NCBI GenBank assembly: GCA_022496805.1
Contig: CM040090.1
Coordinates: 3,528,001 to 3,592,000, forward strand
DNA from: Pohlia nutans
Lineage: Eukaryota; Streptophyta; Bryopsida; Bryales; Mniaceae
DNA length: 64,000 bases
Direction: 5' to 3'
The notes under the pieces were generated by a model, which saw only the letters and a program-made list of their open reading frames with translations, was not told the origin of the DNA and did no database searches. Below, in pieces: positions 11,081 through 19,837 of the stretch (positions within the stretch are counted from its first letter, which is position 1; every line of letters starts with the position of its first letter). A program made the translations under genes and the position numbers.

Positions 11081-12790
11081 TTACGTGAGGGAAAGATTCT
11101 CCAATCTCAGATTCTGCTCTGCCAGCAGAATCTCAACTTTAGGAGACGTGTGTGGCACATTCTCAGGCAGCAGAATCCCAACCTCAGGAGACGAGAGCTG
11201 CGTGTGTGGCACATTCTCAGCCTTGGTTTTCAAAACCTTTTGGTAAACATTCCAATGTAAGCACCCGGGAGCAATGGCAGGAAGGCCGATCGGGTGGGTT
11301 CGCACGAACTCTCGAACATCCACCGCATCTCTCACCTGTGTCAAATACTCGAGAAGTGGCCCCTGCAAAAACGTGTCAGCTTCATTGTACAAGTAAGGCT
11401 CCGGGAAAATGGCCGTGTGGGGTGGGTTCCGCAAAGCTTTGTGAGGTGAATCATCAATAAGAAGCGTGTTGGACTCGTTGAATTCCCCCGGTGGAAACTT
11501 AGCCCAGACCTTGACGAGCTCCTTGAGAAACAGGGGCTGCATCTTCTTCAGTGGATTTCGAAGCCCGGTGGTCGTGCAGTCTCCTTGATGCATGATGAAC
11601 CTGCATTTTGCCCGCATCCCCTTGCCGATGAAATCCACCGCCTTGACGACGTTGGCTTTCATCATGGAGGACCAGACTCCCACGTGGAAATTCTCGAAGC
11701 AGAAAGCGAGGAAGCTGTCACAAAAGGGCCGCTTGAACATGTATGACTTGGCCACCACCCCGTGGGCGGCGCCCAGTGGAATGATGCTCCTGTCTATCTT
11801 CGTGTAGCGTGCTACCAACAGGCCATTCACGTCCAGAATGAGCAGCTTCTTCGCCGAAGGTAAACTCAGTTTCCAAGCTTGTGACAGTAAAGCCCTGTCT
11901 CGCTGTGAAGGAGTCCACGACGCAGCGTTGGCATTCAAAACACTGTTGGCCGTCTCTTCTTCTTCTGCCGGCTTTGTCACGGTACCTTGTCCTGAATTCG
12001 AACAAATTATATGAATGAGAAAATTAAGTAGCTGGGACAGCCTGAGTAGTATAAAGTGCAGACCTGGGTATGGAAGGCGTCAACATTTGTAAAGCCAGGA
12101 ACACAAGTCAATGAGGTCAATTCCCATCGAACCACTTTTTTGTAAAAGATTATTAAACCTTAAACCAGGATCGGGGGTAGTATGCTGGGTTTTTTCCTCC
12201 GGATCCTCTATAGTACAAACTAGCCAAAATAGCTTGTGATGTAACACTGGAAAGACACAGAGGTACAAGAAGAGATTGAGAGGGGAATGTGCGGAAGTAT
12301 GCTCACCATTTTTGCAGGTGGAGTTTGATGAGCTTGCATCAGATACCTTCTTATTGTCCGCATGACTAATTTTCACTTCGTTTGCATCAATGATCTTCTC
12401 GTTGTTGATGGGATCTGTAATAAATTCAAGGAAAAGAAAGGTCCACTCAACGATGTCTGACATAACGCGTAAGCTTACGAGGTGGGTTGAATGTTTTCAG
12501 GAACCGAAATAGGGATAGCAGCAATTCAACAATCTTGTATGTACAGGTTTCCTTACATTTTACTGGTCAGCAGAATGAAGAACAGAGCAATGGAATTAGA
12601 GCGAGTGCAAACCTTGGACTAGAGTCTTTTTTTTCCTATTTCGACGCCGCTTTCCATGCTTCTTGGACTTTATGGCGAGGACAGAAGCAGGCTCTTCCGC
12701 AAATTCCTGCAAGGATTTTTCAGAGTGGGCACCGATTCCCTCGACAAGGCCATGGCTCTCCCCGCCATTCATCTCCAAATTCACGGCCAT
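11081..12790 (-). CDS. HAD-superfamily NIF/FCP1-like phosphatase protein, three exons
   Basis: Exons on the minus strand are 12790-12613, 12414-12307 and 11991-11081. Reading phases close (G|AT, then G|GA) to give about 398 residues. The N-terminal 100 residues are Lys/Arg- and Ser-rich, possibly a nuclear localisation region (KSKKHGKRRRNRKKK). The last exon carries the HAD fold: motif I is LLILDVNGLL, motif II sits at VGVWSSMM, and motif IV is TLLIDDSPHKAL. FCP1/NIF phosphatases normally have D-x-D in motif I; here the second Asp is Asn (D-V-N). Such D-x-N variants occur in a plant NIF subfamily as I recall it, and they may be weak or inactive phosphatases. The C-terminus contains a short internal repeat around ENVPHT. 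Start: the ATG at 12790 is the first in exon 1. Confidence 0.82.
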
Positions 12791-13324
12791 GAGGACACAC
12801 TCAGCTCCTCAATGCCACACCCCTGGAAACCACAAGGGCGTCCAAAAAGAAAAGGCTTTCTAACATAAAAATTGCTCCAGTGCACAAAACCAAAAAACCA
12901 ATCAAACACTTATGCAGTTCAGCATGTCAATTTATGTTCCAGCTAATAGAAAACCCAAAACTAGAGTACCAAGCTAGATGCGATTTATCTCTCTGGAACG
13001 CTCCACGTCCTGGTGTTACATTTCTAATCGCCGCGTTGATGTCAAGTTCACAACCAGCGATGTCCGTCCGCACCCAATGTGGCCTCGGCAAAGTCTAAGT
13101 TAGCGCAAGAGTTAACTTAGTGTTGGTGTTCCCGCGTGAGTAAAACTGTCTGACGAGAATGGAGACAGGTTCGTTCACTGACTGTAATGAGAGTGCCCAG
13201 GTGCCCTTTCAAACTGGCACCAAAAAAGAGCACCGAGCTTCGGGGTTTTGCGCAATGAAAGCTTCCAGGAACACAGAAAGCGGCGGCTCATTCACGGTTC
13301 TGCTGCCAATCTTCTGCTACTCTA
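12791..13324. other. Promoter side of the HAD gene
   Basis: Moderate GC. It probably includes the promoter and leader of the minus-strand HAD gene. Short frames show no domain. Confidence 0.4.
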
Positions 13325-13688
13325 AGGGCCGCTTCACACTATGGCCGTCCAAGTCGAGAGGCCATGGGATTCAGAATCCAAACTTTGTTGAGAGTCCAAA
13401 GAAATCTACTGAAAATAGGAATAAAATATAGTTTTCATTTTTTATGAAAAGAAATCGACGGCCTCTCGACCATAGTTTCGATTTCCATTCCCGTCCGACC
13501 CAAACTTCCTCTAGAGAGGCCGTCACCTTGGTCAAAAAGAGTTGACATGTAAGCATTTTGGAGAGTGACGGCCGGTGGACTTTGGCCTCTAGTGTGAAGG
13601 GTCAAGAGGCCAAACCCATGGTTTCTTGCAATTTGATTGGTGAAAATCGACAGCCTCTTGACCTTCGGCCATAGTGTGAAGCGGCCCC
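13325..13688. mobile_element. Inverted-repeat element with GGGGCCGCTTCACACT ends
   Basis: The left end GGGCCGCTTCACACTATGGC is matched by its complement at 13650-13688. Parts of the end sequence (GTGTGAAG, GGTCAAGAGGCC, GACGGCCTCTCGACC) recur inside, so the element is built from repeated end-like modules. No clear target duplication can be read. Superfamily not assigned. Confidence 0.7.
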
Positions 13689-13696
13689 AAACAAGT

Positions 13697-14000
13697 TAAG
13701 GTAGAGGGCTCATAATCCAAGCAGGACTAGAAACCGTGTACTAGGCCAATCTTCTCAGAAAGAAGATTTTAACCTTCAAGCCCACCCTCAAATGTATACC
13801 ACAGCTTGATCGGTTTAAGAAACACCTATGACATCACCTTCCAAAATTCATAACTAAATAAAGAAAAATTGATTTTTTTTAATTCCATCATCAATGCTCT
13901 CCAACAAAGTTTGCACATTCTCCCAAAAAAAACTCTTTTGAACACTCCACGAGGAACTTGTGCAACTGAAATTTGATCGGTTTCTGAGCCCTCTACCTTA
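13697..14000. mobile_element. TA-flanked AGGTAGAGGGCTC element, copy 1
   Basis: The left end is TA-AGGTAGAGGGCTCA and the right end is TGAGCCCTCTACCT-TA. It shares its ends with 28917-29137. The TA duplication supports a Tc1/mariner-like non-autonomous element. Confidence 0.8.
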
Positions 14001-14571
14001 GCTCAAGAGTCTTCGTTGCGGAAGTTTCTCCGCTGCCGCTCAAGGATCCCTGTGCAGATCTCCAGATTTGCAGTACAGTACTCCACAGGCTAGCTAGGTC
14101 TTCTGTCCAGTTTAATTTATTTTACAGTCTGCTGGTCGCTCCTGTGGCGTGGGACGGACCTGTGAGGCTGAGGTGAAGGTCTGACAACAGGCCAGCTGCG
14201 CAATGTCTAAGTTACATATTGCAAATTCCTACAATTGATACTTTGTATGTAACTGAAACGTGGCGATGAGCCAGAATCATAAGTTATGTAACCCGCGAGT
14301 GGCGAATTGGAAGTGTCTGTGTGTGGTTAATTGATGAATTTCCTGGTCTTTGGCGAATGAAACAAATGACAATGATGCCATTTGATGAATTTCGTTCATT
14401 TTCAAGCAGCGCCCACGCCCCAGCGCCTCAAACCCTAAATCATCTTCAGTGAATGGCAAATTTTGGCGGAACGGGGACTGTCAGTGACTGGTTAGGAAGA
14501 TGGCGGCAGACAACCACAGTCATCGGGGGTACCTGGGATTCATGTGGGCGCATGAGTTCCGGGTGAGTGAT
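14001..14571. other. Gene-free stretch before tRNA-Ser copy 1
   Basis: An E2F-like site TTTTGGCGGAA lies near 14463. A minus-strand frame starts at 14459 and a plus-strand frame at 14500, but neither shows a known domain. The part from about 14440 matches DNA upstream of tRNA-Ser at 34430-34495, so it belongs to a duplicated block rather than to a gene. Confidence 0.4.
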
Positions 14572-14653
14572 GTCGCTTCGGCCAAGTGGTTAAGGCGTGT
14601 GCCTGCTAAATACATGGGGTCTCCCCGCAAGAGTTCGAATCTCTTAGGCGACG
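14572..14653 (+). tRNA. tRNA-Ser(GCT), copy 1 (diverged)
   Basis: An 82-base cloverleaf: acceptor GTCGCTT pairs with AGGCGAC, the anticodon loop is CTGCTAA (anticodon GCT), there is a long variable arm, and the T arm is AGAGTTCGAATCTCT. Compared with the copies at 34496 and 38527 it has a C-A mismatch at the base of the anticodon loop and an A in place of G in the D arm. No run of four T lies close downstream. It may be functional or an early pseudogene. Confidence 0.8.
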
Positions 14654-15480
14654 AACCTAGAATGGTTTCTCCGAATCAGTGGCATCGCCCCCCCTTCATT
14701 TCAACCTCTTATTGTCTAGCTCACACTGTGGCGGCAGTAACTCTCTCTTCGAAACCAAAGTGAGCCCCCAGCTATACGCTGGAGTTAGGTACACTGATCC
14801 TCCGGAGGGAGATGAAATGCTGCACTTGGAAACCGAGCTCAGTGTCCAATTGGAGGTAATGTGTCATGTGCACTGGTCTTCATAAGTGTCCTAATTTCCT
14901 AAACGTGATAAGGAAGGCGTACCTTAAACCACCACAACACCTAAAACCAACTTCTACACCCTTTCTCTATTCTTTAAATGTAAGTTGTCGGTACATGACT
15001 TAACTTTTGAGCAATTGATGCATAAGTCATGTAATGAAAGCCTACATTTCCTTCTTGAAATGAAAGAGAGGCATAGAAATTGGTGGTTTTAGGTGTCGTG
15101 GTGGTTTAACCCCTAAACGTCCCATGGGGATAGTAGATACGTGACCCTATAATTGACATTTGCTACCAACAAGAAGTTTTAAATTGGGATCTCAATAGTT
15201 CACTAGTACCACATTGATGTAATTTTCAGCTTTTGTGTTGAACTCAAACCTATAAAAGGTCTGGATTCATTCCAAATACTAGAAAAATACACCATATTCT
15301 ACTGACCGCGAAGGCACTTTCAGACATTTATGGGGTTAAGGTACGTCTACCTTAGAACCTGAATTCTATTAGCATTGAAACTTTTCTTAGTGGATCTGCT
15401 TGATTGAGTAGACAGCTTGCATATGCACCATGCATCAGAAATTAGAACAGCCTAGGATTGCCCCATAGTCCAACATTCGG
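14654..15480 (+). pseudogene. Fragment of the DUF1997 gene (exon 5 and intron 5), copy 1
   Basis: Bases 14808-14858 match exon 5 of the gene at 29629-32859 ('ctgcacttggaaaccgagctcagtg' region), followed by the same donor and intron ('ggtaatgtgt', 'gtgcactggtcttcat'). The intron match resumes after an inserted element, at 15354-15480 ('gcatatgcaccatgcatcag', 'ctaggattgccccatag'). No other exons are present, so it cannot encode the protein. It travels with tRNA-Ser, as in the palindrome arms. Confidence 0.8.
14911..15352. mobile_element. TA-flanked element inside the DUF1997 fragment, with internal TTAA blocks
   Basis: TA at 14909-14910 and 15353-15354 flank ends AGGAAGGCGTACCTTAA and TTAAGGTACGTCTACCT. 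Between them are two TTAA-bounded blocks that share one TTAA: 14924-15109, with inverted repeats ACCACCACAACACCTAAAAC and complement, and 15106-15339, which starts CCCCTAAACG and is related to 43365-43590. The same intron position is empty in the parent gene (31828) and altered at 34765, which defines the insertion precisely. Confidence 0.75.
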
Positions 15481-17661
15481 TTTGAGTTTTGAGTTCCATG
15501 CTCTTTTAGACTCAATGTTCTTTGGATCACAAAACACATTAGGAGAAGTCATGAAGATATAACTAGATAGTGAGATCGTTATGTCCTTTAACCAGTCCTT
15601 TTCATACAGTCCCTTATGTAAAAACCTGGAATTAGGCGTTGATGGCTACATCAGACCTAACTGTGCAGAAATGATACCTCTACCACAGCACTATCGAGAA
15701 TGGTCCAAACCATGATAGGTCTAGAATGAGTAAACGTCTGAAAATCTCTTCAAACGAGCATTGCTGATCTATGGTGTACGGCTGTTTCACCAATAGCACA
15801 GAAAATGATCTAAGCTTTCACATTTTAAGTTTGGATGTAGTCTTCATGTTGAATCCAGATTCAAATGACATGTCGCAGCAACTTCACTGAATGAGTATTT
15901 GTCAAGTGTTGATCAAAGACTTGCGATGTAGGTTACATGTTACAGATGCTTCTGTCAGCAAAAAATTAGAGTATTTTTGCGGCAGCATACACCCGAAGAT
16001 GTCAAGCAGAAGTTCGGTCATCATCCAGAAGCTTGTAAGTACCTATTCTGTAAGATATTTTATTCGATAGACACAATAGATTGGCGAACAAACTTACGGC
16101 CTCAGAAATCCTGTGTCATGAAAACATCATCACTTCTTAGAAGCTCAGATGGAGCTCATGAATCTGTCATCACCGGTCCCCAATGAAAACTAACGTAGCG
16201 CTCAGTGGAAGAAGAAGTCGTTTTGATGATTTGCCCACAGTACTCTGTTGAGTACTTCACAAAAGCCTCACGGCGTTAACATCATAGCGCATACAGAACC
16301 AAAAACAAAACCAGTATCATGGTCCCTGCTAAATCTAACAGACCAAGACCTTAGGTATACTAACATTTTGTACATAGATAACAATGCCACAGACAAGGCT
16401 GTTTGGAACGCGGTAAGCGATATGCTCATGAAGGGGAGCACACATCCTTAATGCCCCAGGTTTCTCTAGCTACAGCCGAGAAGGCAGAGGAATCACACCC
16501 ATGGACGAGCGCGCACCGTGAGTACAAATGTAGCGAGAATGGAACAAACAAACCCTAGATGTATATTGAATGAAAGAATATAAACTCTTGAATAGTAGGG
16601 CAAGCGCACGAAAGGGCACAAGCACCGTGGAAAGAGTTCTACGGTTGTCTGGCCGCTGCCACACCATGATTCAGAATCATAGCCTGACGGTCGCTCTGGG
16701 CACCATGTCGTCGCAAACGCCTCACTCTCGAGGCATTCCTAAACAAGACATTGCGCCAAGACTCTTGAACAACAAAGGGAAAACACATTCACAAGCCCGA
16801 GCCAGAACCTAATGCGAAAAAAAGGAGAGAGAGCAACACGCCCGAGCCAGAACCAAATGCAGAGAGGAGAGAGCAACACGCCCAAGCTCATCGAAAACCC
16901 TGCACTAGCATCGCCATTGATGTGGAGGAAGATGTAGAGCAGATACTTTATAGGGTTTAGGGTTTAGGGTGTGACGAATTTGGCATTGAACGTGCAAGCT
17001 CTGAGTTGCAATTTTCGAAATTTGAAATGTAGATTCAGCTTTGAGATTCTCAAAATTAATCGAAAGCCTTTTTATTCCATATTAGAGAAATTTGTAAAGT
17101 CCTAAAATCTCAGGCTTCCAGTATTACGTCAATGAAGATTTTGGCGCACAGGACAATCAAAGTAGGAATGTTGAGTTCCAAAAATAAAACCGGATGAGTT
17201 ATATTTCCGGACATTAAACTTAGGTGAATGAGTTTGCTCCCGTGTCAAGGTGCGCCACCGAGTATGCTGCCATCGCCCATGGGAGTGGAACTTGTGACCT
17301 TTCTAATGCTAAAAGAGAGTTCCCACAAGCTCCCACAAGCTCCCCCCAACCCTAATGGGCAATTCATGAAAGGACCAAGGGACTTTTTACGAATATGCAT
17401 TGTCACAAATTGATAATATTGGGTGGTGGACTCCACATTGACTCAACAAGGTTTTCTCAGCTACTTGTTTTCAGTTAACTAAATAGCTCAGTGGCCAATG
17501 TTGTAAGTTTCGCTAATGAAAAAGAAGACTTGATACATACTTTCCAGGAGGATTTGGAAAGAATCAACTACATAACTTTCTATTTTTAAATCATTAAATC
17601 GTAAGCTCTGAATACATTGGTTGTTACATGTGTTTTTTTGGGTTTATGGGGTCTAATCCAA
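15481..17661. other. Gene-free stretch; nothing firmly identified
   Basis: Several frames under 85 codons occur around 15977-16812 but none has a recognised domain, and splice-linked extension gave nothing convincing. The 16500-16900 part has long-terminal-repeat-like composition, but I could not find paired repeats or a primer-binding site. Confidence 0.4.
16948..16971 (+). repeat. Short telomere-like run (TTTAGGG)
   Basis: About two and a half TTTAGGG units. Such short runs are common in plant promoters (telo-box) and need not mark an old chromosome end. Confidence 0.7.
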
Positions 17662-18588
17662 TTAACCCTTAAATGTTCTCACCCTTTTCAGATTTGGCAG
17701 TTTTCCAAAGATGCATTATAAAATGCAACTAAGGTTTAGGGATATTTTCAAGCTAATGAATGAATAAAAGTTGTATAGTATGCATTTTAGATTCTATCCA
17801 TACGGATAGATTTGCGTTTTCTATCACCAATATTTGCGTATTAAATTTCAAACTTAAATTTTAACACTCTTTTGAAATATGATTACAAATAAGATATTGA
17901 CAATAGAGTTATCCTTAAAGTCACCGTGTGTTTGAATAAGATGCCGTGAATTTTGCTATAATGTATTGTTATTTGTGCACCCCAAATAGTTAAAAGGTAG
18001 GGAAAAGCTTGGTGGTCTATCATTGTTAGGTGTGTAAGAGCTTGGTGGTCTCTAAACTCAAGGGAAACTAGTTTAGCCGTCTTTCTTGACGGCTAAACTA
18101 GTTTTCCATGAGTTTAGAGACCACCAAGCTCTTACACACCTAATAATGATAGACCACCAAGCTTTTCCCTACCTTTTAACTATTTGGGGTGCACAAATAA
18201 CAATACATTATAGCAAAATTCACAGCATCTTATTCAAACACACGGTGACTTTAAGGATAACTCTAATCTAATAAATAAAAATTTGGGATGGGTTAAGGTG
18301 TAATACTCTAAGGGCAGTGATTTTTGGAGATTTTTTTGTTGCTTAATTTTAGTAGTTGATTTTTTCAAGAGTGCTTTTGGACTAAAATCTTTGTAATTTA
18401 GGGTGAAACACCACAACATGAAATGAGGCATAAAAATTTCACAAATCATCCCCTTTCTAATCGGATCACACATGCACGGAGTTAACTTCCCATAAAAGTT
18501 TCAATAAAAAATTGCACGATGGATGAGAAAACAAACTTCAAATTCGTACATCATGCAAAATATGCATGGTTGGGCGGTTAGGGGTTAA
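17662..18588. mobile_element. TTAA element, family C, carrying a foldback insertion
   Basis: The left end is TTAACCCTTAAATGTTCTCA and the right end is GGGCGGTTAGGGGTTAA. The interior matches 1165-1560 and 7945-8419 but is interrupted by the near-perfect palindrome at 17905-18264. Confidence 0.8.
17905..18264. repeat. 360-bp foldback, arms of about 177 bases, 6-base loop
   Basis: The arms 17905-18081 and 18088-18264 are complementary with about four mismatches; the loop TTTCTT lies at 18082-18087. Each arm also contains the 13-base repeat AGCTTGGTGGTCT twice. The flanks read AAT on both sides, a possible target duplication. It sits inside a family C TTAA element. Confidence 0.93.
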
Positions 18589-18619
18589 AACAAGATACGC
18601 GCCACTTTTCATAAAAAAA

Positions 18620-18686
18620 ATTATCAATACGTTCACACCGACCCTTGCTAGAAAGGGACCGGAGTTTCTATCTATCTAGAGGTCTA
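18620..18686 (-). repeat. Hairpin repeat with TATC tail, copy 1 (short)
   Basis: Contains CCGACCCTTGCTAGAAAGGG followed by ACCGGAG and TTTCTATCTATCTA. It matches the tail part of copies at 44697, 41186, 51535 and 56280. The CCCTT..AAGGG stem differs in sequence from other copies but keeps pairing. Confidence 0.65.
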
Positions 18687-18853
18687 TTCTCCTTGTTCAA
18701 TGCTTTGGTGTGGACATAAATCTAGGTCTCAAAAATTTAGTTCATCATAGATTTGAGATATCCTTACAGATGTTTAAAATCTATTGAATTTTAAGATTTG
18801 CAATATCTACATCAATACCCTTCTCCAACACGAAGTGTGGACACACCTCTACA

Positions 18854-19385
18854 TTAACCCCTAAGCTCCCGAGCGACCATTTTCTGGTCGCTGCCCGGAA
18901 CAAAAAAAATCTTTTTTGAAAAAATAAAAAATATTTTAAAATACTACATCAAGTCTACTTTCCAACCCAATTTGAATTATGGCAATCCGAGTTAAACTCC
19001 ACCCGGGAGAATTTTTCAAAGTAGATCACCTCAACATTGTCTTAGTGTTACAAAATTTGCTATTTGGGGAAAGTAATGATGATTCCTCCATCGTTTCTCT
19101 TGCTTTTTTGAAGTTTACGATAGATAGCCCAACTTTAACCAATCGTACTAAATTTTGAACTCTAAAATTGAAAATTATAATTTATACAAATTTTCAAAGG
19201 TTAATGCTTTTAAATTCATTAAAAAATGATCTAAAGATTATTTAGGAAGTTTGACCGTATGGATAATTTGTAAAGATGATACTCTACATTTTGTCTATTG
19301 AACCAACCTTCATCAAACATATGGAAGGCACATGTTATAACACATCTATGTTTTGTCCAATACCCCTCGGGCTTTTAGGGGTTAA
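18854..19385. mobile_element. TTAA element, family D (532 bp)
   Basis: The left end TTAACCCCTAAGCTCCC is followed by the short palindrome GCGACCATTTTCTGGTCGC. The right end is GGGCTTTTAGGGGTTAA. Same family as 48519-49067, 58559-59138 and 59966-60523. It lies about 450 bases upstream of the carrier start codon. Confidence 0.85.
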
Positions 19386-19837
19386 AAAGGTGGCAATGAC
19401 ACAATAATCCCAAAATTCAAGGAATACAAATGGCATTCCTTCATTACTTACAACAGGATCTAAGTGAAGATTCTCTTTCGATCCACTGCACTACTCTATT
19501 ACAGTATGCTATACCTCATTGAAATCGCTCTCCTCCATTGCCATCGCGCATGCAACCCTCGTGAATGCAACCATCTGTCAATCCAAAACCCCTTTCACAA
19601 CAAACCAGAACCACTCAGGAATCTCGTCACCGATGCTTCGCCTTCCTTCCGTTGCCACAATTTCAGTCTCCTTCCCCACCATGCACAGAATTCCTCTCAC
19701 TAGGGTTTTAAGCTTGGTTCTTCGGGACTCGGACTAACTTAGTTTTGCTGGTTTCAAAGTGGCATTGAAGGTTTGGAGGAGTGGTAGGGTTTATGTAGGG
19801 TTTGTGGAGAATGGGGTGAGAATTGCAGCGTGATGTG
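19386..19837 (+). promoter_or_regulatory. Probable promoter and leader of the carrier gene
   Basis: The stretch between a TTAA element and the start codon. It contains telo-box-like motifs (CTAGGGTTTTAA near 19702, TAGGGTTTATGTAGGGTTT near 19784). An upstream ATG at 19811 is followed at once by TGA. Confidence 0.45.

Noticed and set aside
14500..14763. Possible first exon starting at ATG 14500 with a GTGAGT donor
   Set aside because: The same block lies upstream of the other tRNA-Ser copies without an open frame, and the tRNA would sit in the intron. No downstream exon was found.
16500..16900. Possible long-terminal-repeat retrotransposon remnant
   Set aside because: Composition is suggestive, but I found no second repeat, primer-binding site, polypurine tract or reverse-transcriptase motif.
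16948..16971. Interstitial telomere marking an ancient chromosome fusion
   Set aside because: Only about two and a half units. Short telo-box runs are frequent in plant promoters.
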